The notes below the pieces were generated by a model, which did no database searches, had not been told where the DNA came from, and saw only the letters and a list, made by a program, of their open reading frames with translations. Position numbers and translations under genes: made by a program. DNA of 9,509 nucleotides from Nitrospira sp. (GTDB lineage: Bacteria > Nitrospirota > Nitrospiria > Nitrospirales > Nitrospiraceae), in contig JANYEF010000139.1 in the NCBI GenBank assembly GCA_025363325.1, positions 1 to 9,509 of the forward strand. The letters are read 5' to 3'. Below are positions 1 through 6,021 of this stretch, in pieces (position 1 is the stretch's first letter; each line of letters starts with the position of its first letter).

Positions 1-1795
1 CTTTCCGCATCTCCGCAACAGTCTTCGCATCAAGGCCGGCTTCCGTCAATTCATTATCTGTGGCGGCAGCGAGGTTCGCCAGGTTGCCATACTGTTTGAG
101 CAGGCGGGCCCGTTTGATCTCGCCGATACCGATTATCTGATCGAGTGGAGAGGCCATCAGGGCTTTGCCACGCAGCTTGCGATGGAAGGTAACTGCAAAT
201 CGATGGGCCTCGTCACGAATGCGTTGCACAAGATGGGTGGCCGGGGAATTCCCGCGAAGCACAACGGGATTTTTTCGACCGGGCAGAAAAATCCGCTCTT
301 CCTTCTCGCCGCGAGCCTTGGCCAGTCCAATAATTGCCAGGTTCTGATGGCCGACCTGTCTTAGCCCTTCCATAGCTGCGGCGAGCTGGCCCAATCCGCC
401 ATCGATGAGGATGAGATCCGGGCGCGCGAGATTCTCGCTATCTCCATACCGCCGCGTAACGACTTCCTGCATGCTGGCGAAATCATTGGCTCCGGTTACA
501 GTTTGAATCTTGAACCGGCGGTAGTCGGATTTCTTCATCTGGCCGTCTTCCCATACGACCATAGACGCGACGGACTGGTTGCCCATGGTGTTTGAAATGT
601 CGAATCCTTCGATGCGCCTGGGCACGATGTCCAGTCGTACAAGACGCTTCAGTTCTTCAACAGCTTGCCGTCCGATTTCTTCGTCTCGGAGGTGATTGGA
701 GACGGCGGCGCCGGCATTTTCTTCCGCCAGAAGGAGCAATTGGTGTTTCACTCCCCGCTCGGGCGCCACGACGTGGACGGCGTTCCCACGCTTGCCTGAG
801 AGCCACTCTTCGATCACCGTGGCATCGTCGAGGTCGGTGGGGACGAGCAGTTCTTTGGGCGGTTGACCGTCTTTGTTGTAGAACTGTTCAATGGCGGATC
901 GAACGAGCTCCTCGTCTCCAATGTCGGCTGAATGGGGCCAAAAGAAGTCTTTACGTCCGATCAAGAGGCCGCCGCGCACGAAGAGGATTTGGAGATCGAC
1001 GGCCGAGCCTTGGCGCGCCAGGCCGATCACGTCTTGGTCGGTCGTCGTCGTTTGGGTGATACGTTGTTTCTCAAGTGTGCGTTCGATGTTGAAGAGCCGA
1101 TCGCGCAAGCGCGCCGCCTCCTCGAATTCCTCACGTTCCGCCGCCCTTTCCATTTGGGTGCGCAAGTCGTCCAACAATTCATGGTCGCGCCCTTCGAGAA
1201 ACTGGCGGACCTGTGCGACGATGTGGCGGTAGTCCTCTTTCGATTGATTGCCGGTGCAGGGGGCCATGCACCGTTTGATTTCGAATTCGAGACAGGCTCG
1301 CTCCGCCTTGCCGTCGATCTCGATCGTGCAGGTGGCCAAGGGGAAGGCTTTCTTGATGACTTTCAACGTCTCCCGCAAGGCGCCTGCCGGCGTGTAGGGG
1401 CCATAGTAGAGCGCGCCGTCTTGTTGCACGCGGCGGACGATGGAGAGGCGCGGGAAGTCCTCTTTGATCGGTAGTCGAAGATAGGGGTATTGCTTGTCGT
1501 CCCGTAAGACCACGTTGAACCGGGGCCGATGTTCCTTGATCAGATTGCTTTCAAGGATGAGCGCTTCGAGTTCTGAGCGGGTGACGATCGTTTCAAGGTC
1601 TGCGATGTGGCTGACCAAGACAGTATTTTTCGGGGAGTGGTCGGTCCATTTTTGAAAGTAGGACCGCACGCGGTTAGACAGGACTGCAGCCTTCCCAATG
1701 TAGAGCAATTCGCCCTGCTCGTCCCTGAATAGATAGACCCCCGGCTGGTCTGGTAGGTGGTCGAGTTTGGATTGGAGTTCGGTGGAAGTGGCCAT
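1..1795 (-). CDS. uvrC: UvrABC excinuclease subunit C, C-terminal end cut by window edge
   Basis: UvrC makes the two incisions around DNA lesions in nucleotide excision repair after UvrA/UvrB damage recognition. The frame is open from the ATG at 1795 to the window edge, giving 598 residues, close to the usual 600-620. Visible parts in order: a GIY-YIG nuclease domain (G19-V-Y21, Y32-I-G, R42, E82, N94) for the 3' incision; four cysteines C156, C168, C176, C180 with CX11CX7CX3C spacing, which to my memory matches the E. coli UvrC iron-sulfur site; a UVR helical hairpin at about 200-235 (F-E-E-A-A-R-L-R-D) for UvrB contact; an RNase H-like 5'-incision domain with D399, D438, D465 and H531; and the start of the C-terminal helix-hairpin-helix domain from about 550 (I-I-G-I-G). 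No in-frame stop was found on a codon-by-codon check. It lies 125 bp downstream of dapF and probably has its own promoter (1846-1874). The start fits the family; the Shine-Dalgarno is weak. Confidence 0.97.
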   Translation of the reverse strand, partial: MATSTELQSKLDHLPDQPGVYLFRDEQGELLYIGKAAVLSNRVRSYFQKWTDHSPKNTVLVSHIADLETIVTRSELEALILESNLIKEHRPRFNVVLRDDKQYPYLRLPIKEDFPRLSIVRRVQQDGALYYGPYTPAGALRETLKVIKKAFPLATCTIEIDGKAERACLEFEIKRCMAPCTGNQSKEDYRHIVAQVRQFLEGRDHELLDDLRTQMERAAEREEFEEAARLRDRLFNIERTLEKQRITQTTTTDQDVIGLARQGSAVDLQILFVRGGLLIGRKDFFWPHSADIGDEELVRSAIEQFYNKDGQPPKELLVPTDLDDATVIEEWLSGKRGNAVHVVAPERGVKHQLLLLAEENAGAAVSNHLRDEEIGRQAVEELKRLVRLDIVPRRIEGFDISNTMGNQSVASMVVWEDGQMKKSDYRRFKIQTVTGANDFASMQEVVTRRYGDSENLARPDLILIDGGLGQLAAAMEGLRQVGHQNLAIIGLAKARGEKEERIFLPGRKNPVVLRGNSPATHLVQRIRDEAHRFAVTFHRKLRGKALMASPLDQIIGIGEIKRARLLKQYGNLANLAAATDNELTEAGLDAKTVAEMRK

Positions 1796-1796
1796 A

Positions 1797-1903
1797 AGCT
1801 GTCAGCCTTCAGCGGTCAGCAAGGCAAGAGTGCCTTTATGGCACCATTCTACGGCCCGAGGCACTCTGGGGCAACTCGGTCAGAGGAGTAGAGGCTGACA
1901 GCT
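1797..1903. repeat. dapF-uvrC spacer: nested inverted repeats of GTCAGC type
   Basis: The spacer has perfect 11-bp outer arms (AGCTGTCAGCC 1797-1807 and GGCTGACAGCT 1893-1903). Extra copies of GTCAGC-like words sit next to them, as in GGTCAGC at 1814-1820. A perfect 10-bp palindrome GACAGCTGTC lies at 1897-1906, and inner 8-bp arms lie at 1827-1834 / 1860-1867. It occupies most of the 125 bp between the dapF stop and the uvrC start. It could form a hairpin ending dapF transcription, or it could be a remnant of a dispersed repeat. No clear U-tract follows. Confidence 0.7.
1846..1874 (-). promoter_or_regulatory. Candidate sigma70-type promoter for uvrC
   Basis: Read on the minus strand, TTGCCC (1874-1869) and TAGAAT (1851-1846) are separated by exactly 17 bp. 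Transcription would begin near 1839, leaving a leader of about 40 nt before the uvrC ATG. The -10 box lies inside the loop of an 8-bp inverted repeat (AGAGTGCC 1827-1834 / GGCACTCT 1860-1867). The box match is good but was found by eye only. Confidence 0.45.
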
Positions 1904-1920
1904 GTCTGCTGATCGCTCGT

Positions 1921-2790
1921 TCAGCGCAGGCCACGCACAAACGAGGGACTGAGGCTTCCACGCGCGACTTCCGCGACTGGGCCCTTCATGGTGATACTGA
2001 AGTCCGCGGCGACTTCGATGTTGAGCTGGCCTCCCGGCATCTTCACCGTAACAGGGCTCTTCACCAACCCGAGCCGGACAGCCGCACTTGCAACGGCGCA
2101 GGAGGAGGACCCGGAGGCCTGGGTTTCACCGGCGCCGCGCTCCCAGATCAGGATAAAGAGTTCTTTTGGGCCGGTTGGCACGGCAAGTTGAACGTTCGTT
2201 CGCTTCGGGAAGAGGGAATGGTTCTCTAATGCCGGTCCCAATTTCTGGAGATCCTCTCGCGACCAGGACTGCCCGGCTGGTTTGAAGACGACACAGTGGG
2301 GATTGCCGACGCTGACCCCAGTGAAGGTGAGGGATTGGCCTGCGGCGTCGATGGGCTGTTCGATTAGTTCGCTGGTCGTGAGGGTACAGGGGAGTGAAGC
2401 TGGTTGGAACGTGGCCCGGCCCATTTCGACGGTAACGGTGCTCGCATCCCCATGCCGGTCCACATGCAGCGCAATCGTGACCAGCCCGCCTTTGGTCTCA
2501 ACGGTGAAGTGCGTCTTTTTCGTCTTGCCGGTCGCGTGGAGATAGCGGGCAAAGATGCGCAGGCCGTTGCCTGATTTTTCCGCCTCGCTGCCGTCAGGGT
2601 TGAAGATGCGCAGGCCGAAGTCCGCTTTCTTTGACGGGACCAACGCAAGGATCCCGTCACTGCCCAATCCCCAATTGCGATCGCAGATGGATTTGATCCT
2701 TGACGGGGTGAGCGAGAACGACAGTTCTTTTGGATCCATCACCACATAGTCATTGCCCAGCCCATGCCCGCGGAAGAATCCGTTCTTCAT
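1921..2790 (-). CDS. dapF: Diaminopimelate epimerase family protein (DapF) with both catalytic Cys replaced by Ser
   Basis: DapF interconverts LL- and meso-diaminopimelate, the last step before lysine and the peptidoglycan cross-linking residue, in the cytoplasm. The 289-residue length and duplicated fold signatures fit: G-L-G-N-D-Y-V-V near 10-17, N-P-D-G-S-E-A-E-K-S-G-N-G-L-R around 64-78, G-N-P-H-C-V-V-F mid-protein, R-T-N-V, and W-E-R-G-A-G-E-T before 226. In classical DapF the two acid/base residues are cysteines, in E-x-C-G-N-G and G-E-T-x-A-C-G-T-G. Here both are serine, S73 (codon 2574-2572) and S226 (codon 2115-2113). A cysteine occurs five residues later (C231). It may be a thiol-free epimerase subtype, or a superfamily member with another substrate. 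The start is supported by GGAGG (2803-2799) 8 nt before the ATG. It sits 125 bp upstream of uvrC and 130 bp after the VOC gene, all on the minus strand. Confidence 0.88.
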   Translation of the reverse strand: MKNGFFRGHGLGNDYVVMDPKELSFSLTPSRIKSICDRNWGLGSDGILALVPSKKADFGLRIFNPDGSEAEKSGNGLRIFARYLHATGKTKKTHFTVETKGGLVTIALHVDRHGDASTVTVEMGRATFQPASLPCTLTTSELIEQPIDAAGQSLTFTGVSVGNPHCVVFKPAGQSWSREDLQKLGPALENHSLFPKRTNVQLAVPTGPKELFILIWERGAGETQASGSSSCAVASAAVRLGLVKSPVTVKMPGGQLNIEVAADFSITMKGPVAEVARGSLSPSFVRGLR

Positions 2791-2807
2791 TCTTCAAGCC
2801 TCCAGAC

Positions 2808-2916
2808 TTGTCAATCGTCAAAGGTCAGTGGTCAAACGGGACAGAGGGTACTTGGTCAACGGTCATTGGCAAGAGACGCGACCCCCTCTTCTACCATTGA
2901 CTAGTGACCATTGACC
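2808..2916. repeat. VOC-dapF spacer: degenerate GGTCAATG-type repeats in opposing orientations
   Basis: Short TGACC/GGTCA words recur in both orientations. One arm covers 2809-2835 (GTCAATCGTCAAAGGTCA and on), a middle block lies at 2852-2869 (TTGGTCAACGGTCATTGG), and an opposing arm at 2894-2916 (CCATTGACTAGTGACC, then ATTGACC). RNA read from the minus strand after the VOC stop could fold back imperfectly. The block fills almost the whole 130-bp spacer and leaves only the dapF ribosome binding site free. Confidence 0.7.
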
Positions 2917-2920
2917 CGCC

Positions 2921-3319
2921 CTAAACGATCTTCACGCCTGGCGGGCGTTCGATGAGTTCGACTTCGTACCCGTCCGGGGCATCGATGAAAATGAAGCGGC
3001 TGCCGGATGAGATTGTGGTCGGCCCATCCGTAATTCGAATCTGTTTGGTGCCGAGTTGTTCAATGGTGTCGTCAAGGTTCTCGACTTGGAAGGCCAGGTG
3101 GACGAGATCTTCTTGCACTGTCACCAGGCCACTTGGCGGGAAGCTGCAGAGTTCGATCAGTTCCTCGCTATTGGGCACCTTGAGAAAAGCCAGATGAGAG
3201 CCGCGCGGCGAGACCTTCCGCTCCAGAACCTCTAACCCAAGGACGTTGGTGTAGAAGTTGATCGTCTGGTCCATATCGCTGACCCGCATGCGGGTGTGTA
3301 GAAGCTTTATGACTCGCAT
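2921..3319 (-). CDS. VOC-family glyoxalase I-like protein (lactoylglutathione lyase)
   Basis: Small cytoplasmic metalloenzyme of the vicinal oxygen chelate fold, most similar to glyoxalase I (GloA), which isomerises the methylglyoxal-glutathione hemithioacetal. At 132 residues it matches the roughly 135 of bacterial GloA. Both beta-alpha-beta-beta-beta halves are present, and the four expected metal ligands can be picked out: H8 (L-H-T-R-M-R-V), E56 (I-E-L), H74 (V-H-L-A-F) and E121 (Y-E-V-E-L-I). The spacing is almost the same as in the E. coli enzyme. The start codon is preceded on the minus strand by AGGAGA (3331-3326) with 6-7 nt spacing, so the start is secure. It sits 95 bp after the GNAT gene and 130 bp before dapF. 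Other VOC activities, such as an epimerase or thiol-conjugate lyase, are possible because the middle region differs from classical GloA. Confidence 0.85.
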   Translation of the reverse strand: MRVIKLLHTRMRVSDMDQTINFYTNVLGLEVLERKVSPRGSHLAFLKVPNSEELIELCSFPPSGLVTVQEDLVHLAFQVENLDDTIEQLGTKQIRITDGPTTISSGSRFIFIDAPDGYEVELIERPPGVKIV

Positions 3320-3331
3320 GACTCGTCTCCT

Positions 3332-3345
3332 GATACGAGCGTATC
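3332..3345. promoter_or_regulatory. 14-bp palindrome directly upstream of the VOC ribosome binding site
   Basis: GATACG-AG-CGTATC is perfectly symmetric around a 2-bp centre and touches the Shine-Dalgarno of the VOC gene (3331-3326). It could be an operator or an RNA hairpin occluding the binding site. It could equally be part of the degenerate TATCCGCTA/TATAGGC words that run on to about 3369 in this 95-bp spacer, resembling the repeat blocks in the other spacers. Confidence 0.3.
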
Positions 3346-3414
3346 GCAGGTAGCGGATAGCCTATAGCCGGGAGGATATGAACCCTGTTTGGCATTTAGT
3401 CGTGCCATACGCCA

Positions 3415-3888
3415 TTAGCTCTTCCTTGCCGGTCCAATCGTCTTGCGTAAGAGAATCTCAGCCGACCCTGGAATTAACAAGTTCGGCATGGGGCCGATCT
3501 CCTGGTAGCCCTGCTTGTTGTAAAAGTGCCTGGCTTGGTCGTTGAAATCCGATACGCAGGCGAACAGGTTCTTCGTCCTTGCGAAGACTGCTGCTTCGAC
3601 GTGAGCGAGCAGCTGTCTCCCCAACCCTTTGCCTCTCACCCAGTCCGCCACTGCAAGCAGTTCTATATAGTCGCCGAGCAAGAATTTCTGACGAACGACC
3701 GCGATGCCGGCCACTCTGCCGTTCTGGACCACGACGTAGCTGTCACGTCCCTGTGGGAGCGGTGTGAAATAGCTGTCCCAGTCATGGGCTCGGTAGGCCA
3801 GCCGTTTCCACGGGTCGGAGTCGGTGAGCAAGTCCATAACAGCTACCCGATCCTCCATCGTCATGGGCCGGACGATCGGATCGGTCAT
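3415..3888 (-). CDS. GNAT-family N-acetyltransferase
   Basis: A 157-residue single-domain acetyl-CoA-dependent acetyltransferase of the GCN5-related family; the substrate cannot be read from sequence. The acetyl-CoA pyrophosphate loop of motif A is clear at R85-G-K-G-L-G90, preceded by the beta-strand Y-I-E-L-L-A-V-A (74-81). Motif B follows as F-N-D-Q-A-R-H-F-Y-N-K-Q-G-Y (115-128), with the usual Tyr near 123. The ATG (3888-3886) overlaps the TGA of the upstream deacetylase gene (3887-3885) in an ATGA arrangement, so translation is probably coupled and the two proteins are likely made together. An amino-sugar or free-amine substrate would fit a deacetylase partner, but that is inference only. 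Confidence 0.9.
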   Translation of the reverse strand: MTDPIVRPMTMEDRVAVMDLLTDSDPWKRLAYRAHDWDSYFTPLPQGRDSYVVVQNGRVAGIAVVRQKFLLGDYIELLAVADWVRGKGLGRQLLAHVEAAVFARTKNLFACVSDFNDQARHFYNKQGYQEIGPMPNLLIPGSAEILLRKTIGPARKS

Positions 3889-4598
3889 GGGGCTGCCTGG
3901 TTACAGATTAAAAGATCACTCATGGTCATCGGGGTGAGGTTCCGCTGGGGCAAGAGCTGTTGATGCAGGTTTTGCACCACCTCGTGCGTATGTTTGCCTT
4001 TCCCGTTGGCGTGCATCACGATGACACTCCCCTTCCGAACGACCTGCTTCAGTCGGTCTTCGATCTGGATCGCCGTGAGCGTCGGGTCGGGATCGCCGGA
4101 CTCGACATTCCAAAGAATAAACTGGAGGCCGAGGGCGCGGGCCACGTTGACGGTGTCATCGTTAAACTCCCCATAAGGAGGGCGGAACAACGTCGCGTCA
4201 TGACTGTACTTGGTTTTGAGCAGCCGAACTGGTCCCAGAATTTCTTGTTTCTGCTCGTCTGCCGAATGGAGCGGCAAATGGGCATGGACTTCCCCATGGG
4301 TGCCGACTTCAAAGAACGGGATCTGGAGGAGGGCTCGTACTTGCTGATCGTGTTTTGTTATCCATTTTCCGGACATGAAAAATGTGGCGGGGATCTTCTG
4401 CTCAATCAAATAGTCGATCAGTGCCTGATCGTAGCCCGCTCCTTTACGCACGGGGCAGAGGTCGAACGTCAGCGCGACTCCGGGACAAGAGGGTGGGCCA
4501 GACTTGATCACTTGGGCCTGCGTGAATGGAGGCATCGCCGGGACAAGCAGCATCGTAAGGACGAGGCCCAGAATCCCTGAGGAGTAGCGCGGTCGCAT
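3885..4598 (-). CDS. Secreted polysaccharide deacetylase-like protein (NodB fold, carbohydrate esterase 4)
   Basis: Probable exported hydrolase of the NodB/CE4 family, which removes acetyl groups from amino sugars such as chitin oligomers or peptidoglycan. From the ATG at 4598 it has 237 residues. It begins with a basic tip (M-R-P-R), a hydrophobic stretch (8-22) and an A-Q-A end near 28, consistent with a signal peptide. Family motifs in order: T-F-D46-L-C-P, H101-x-x-x-H105, R139-P-P-Y142, W163 with the S-G-D-P-D stretch, and V-M-H196. Motif 1 normally reads TFDD; the second Asp, a metal ligand, is Leu47 here. I recall related sequences with TFDxC, so this may be a subfamily trait. The frame stays open upstream to 4709, but the extra 37 residues would bury the signal peptide and run into a repeat-rich spacer. 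The gene overlaps the GNAT gene by 4 bp. Confidence 0.88.
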   Translation of the reverse strand: MRPRYSSGILGLVLTMLLVPAMPPFTQAQVIKSGPPSCPGVALTFDLCPVRKGAGYDQALIDYLIEQKIPATFFMSGKWITKHDQQVRALLQIPFFEVGTHGEVHAHLPLHSADEQKQEILGPVRLLKTKYSHDATLFRPPYGEFNDDTVNVARALGLQFILWNVESGDPDPTLTAIQIEDRLKQVVRKGSVIVMHANGKGKHTHEVVQNLHQQLLPQRNLTPMTMSDLLICNQAAP

Positions 4599-4605
4599 AG
4601 TGATG

Positions 4606-4633
4606 AGTATACCCGATCCAAGAGGCTTCGCAA
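4606..4633 (-). promoter_or_regulatory. Candidate promoter of the deacetylase-acetyltransferase pair, possibly leaderless
   Basis: On the minus strand TTGCGA (4633-4628), a 16-bp spacer and TATACT (4611-4606) form a reasonable sigma70 match. The ATG at 4598 begins only 8 bases after the -10 box, where transcription would be expected to start. No Shine-Dalgarno precedes this ATG, which agrees with a leaderless mRNA. Found by eye only. Confidence 0.35.
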
Positions 4634-4697
4634 AAACGATTGTGCCATGCCGGAATCTCGGCGCCCTATGTGTTTTGGGCAAGGAAGCGATAACCCG

Positions 4698-4821
4698 CAG
4701 GATGCTCAAAAAGGCCGTTCAGCAAGGCCGCAGCGAGTGAAGGGCCGAGGCGTACCCTCTGGGGTACGTTGAGGGTCTGAACGATGCGAGAACGACGCTG
4801 GCGGACTTTTTCAGCATCCTG
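4698..4821. mobile_element. Miniature inverted-repeat element, short copy (124 bp)
   Basis: It starts with CAGGATGCTCAAAAAG and ends with CTTTTTCAGCATCCTG, so the ends are inverted repeats matching at 15 of 16 positions. The interior holds a 7-bp perfect hairpin, CGTACCC (4751-4757) / GGGTACG (4762-4768), with loop TCTG. The same ends and much of the interior (AGCAAGGCCGCAGCGAGT; TCTGAACGATGCGAGAACG) recur at 8689-8922. No transposase is encoded and no clear target-site duplication is seen. It lies in the divergent spacer between the deacetylase and M50 genes, ending 54 bp before the M50 ATG. It resembles a family I associate with Nitrospira genomes. Confidence 0.8.
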
Positions 4822-4839
4822 CCAGGAGGCGAAGCCGAG

Positions 4840-4869
4840 TTGACGCTGGAATTCCCCCACTGTTACGGT
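4840..4869 (+). promoter_or_regulatory. Candidate promoter, or alternative start region, of the M50 protease gene
   Basis: TTGACG (4840-4845) and TACGGT (4864-4869) are 18 bp apart and would place transcription start close to the ATG at 4876. The same TTG is also an in-frame possible start codon, preceded by AGGAGG (4824-4829) at 10 nt, which would add 12 residues. Only one reading can be right. The family's usual N-terminus (W-R-I-G-R after a few residues) favours the ATG at 4876, with a weak GGTGA (4867-4871) before it. Confidence 0.3.
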
Positions 4870-4875
4870 GAATGC

Positions 4876-6021
4876 ATGTCTTTGCCCAATTGGAGAATCG
4901 GCCGTGCGCTCGGCATCCCGATCCATGTGCATGCCTCCTGGTTTGCAGTGTTCTTCTTTGTGACCTGGTCATTGGCGACGGGCTATTTGCCGGAGACATT
5001 GCCTGGTCTGTCGGCCCCACGCTATTGGGGCATGGGTGGCTTTGCTGCACTGCTATTGTTCCTCTCCGTTCTACTCCATGAATTGGGGCATTCCTATGTG
5101 GCGCTGCGCTACCAGATCCCTATCAGTCGGATTACGTTGTTCATTTTCGGGGGGATGGCGCACATGGGCAAGGAACCGCCCAGTCCGCGGGCCGAGTTTT
5201 TGATCGCGATCGCAGGGCCGCTCGTGAGTTTGATCCTGGGGGCTGGTTGTCTGGGCGGAGCCATGGCAATGGAATCATTGTTCGCGGGATCCGGGATTCA
5301 AGGACTCGTCGTCCTCGGAAGCTTGCTCGGCATGATAAATGTGCAGCTCGGACTATTTAATCTAATCCCGGGGTTTCCGCTAGATGGCGGACGTGTCTTA
5401 CGGGCTGGACTGTGGGCCTGGAACAAGGATTTCCATCGAGCCACCAGCCAGGCCGCGCTCGTGGGAATAGGATTCGGTGTGGCTCTTGGGTTGATCGGTG
5501 CGGGCTTGATGGTGGGGGCCTGGTCCGGTGCCCTGGGAGATTCCCTCGCGACGAACGGGGGCTGGCTCATCTTTCTCGGCGCATTCATCTTTTCGGCGGC
5601 TCTGAAAAGCAGACGGCAAGCTGCTCTGCAAACTTCGTTGGTGTCGATGACGGTTCGCCAGGTCATGGTCCACCGCGTCGTAACCCTGCTACCGGATATA
5701 AGCGTGCAGGACGCGGTCGATCAATACTTTGTCACGCATGGATTCGGTGGGTTTCCTGTATGCGAGGAGGGGCAGGTTCTCGGAGTGGTCACAGTGCGAG
5801 ACGTGCAAGCGCTTCCCACAGCGCTCTGGCCGTGGCGTCGCGTTCGCGAGATCATGCGCCCGGCGTCGCCGGCCTTCTGTATCCCTCCGGACTGGTCCGT
5901 CATGCAGGCGATGGAGCGCATGGTCCAAAGTGGATGGGATCGTCTTCTCGTGATGGAGAATGAAGAAATCGTAGGGCTCATCACCCGATCGTCCGTGGCG
6001 CATTTCCTACACCGGACGTGA
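4876..6021 (+). CDS. Site-2 protease-type zinc metalloprotease (peptidase M50) with two CBS domains
   Basis: Intramembrane zinc protease of the M50B group that cleaves transmembrane segments of client proteins; the CBS tail usually senses adenine nucleotides. From the ATG at 4876 it has 381 residues. The N-terminus W-R-I-G-R-A-L-G-I-P-I-H-V-H is typical. Zinc ligands are in H68-E-L-G-H72 within the second membrane helix, and the third ligand is D170 in N-L-I-P-G-F-P-L-D-G-G-R. The F-G-G-M stretch at 91-94 fits the family's inserted strand. Several membrane helices continue to about 243. Two CBS domains follow at about 260-312 and 325-380, starting V-R-Q-V-M and V-R-E-I-M-R-P. It stands alone on the plus strand, diverging from the deacetylase gene and converging on the gene at 6128-7486. 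Its substrate is unknown. A TTG at 4840 is an alternative start. Confidence 0.93.
   Translation: MSLPNWRIGRALGIPIHVHASWFAVFFFVTWSLATGYLPETLPGLSAPRYWGMGGFAALLLFLSVLLHELGHSYVALRYQIPISRITLFIFGGMAHMGKEPPSPRAEFLIAIAGPLVSLILGAGCLGGAMAMESLFAGSGIQGLVVLGSLLGMINVQLGLFNLIPGFPLDGGRVLRAGLWAWNKDFHRATSQAALVGIGFGVALGLIGAGLMVGAWSGALGDSLATNGGWLIFLGAFIFSAALKSRRQAALQTSLVSMTVRQVMVHRVVTLLPDISVQDAVDQYFVTHGFGGFPVCEEGQVLGVVTVRDVQALPTALWPWRRVREIMRPASPAFCIPPDWSVMQAMERMVQSGWDRLLVMENEEIVGLITRSSVAHFLHRT

Noticed and set aside
592..1474. Plus-strand open frames (592-1059, 891-1232, 932-1474)
   Set aside because: They lie entirely antisense to uvrC, whose conserved motifs and uninterrupted frame explain this region. The translated products are Arg-rich or unlike known proteins.
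2364..2660. 98-residue minus-strand frame overlapping dapF
   Set aside because: It lies in another frame of the same strand within an intact dapF; not a frameshifted fragment.
3960..4580. 206-residue plus-strand open frame
   Set aside because: It is antisense to the deacetylase gene with its NodB motifs; a GC-bias shadow with no recognisable domain.
4599..4709. Upstream extension of the deacetylase gene to a start at 4709
   Set aside because: The extra 37 residues would precede a clear signal peptide, cross the candidate promoter, and look like translated spacer.
4666..4932. Minus-strand 88-residue frame across the miniature element
   Set aside because: Most of it is a translation of the repeat element plus antisense of the M50 N-terminus; such frames recur wherever this element occurs.
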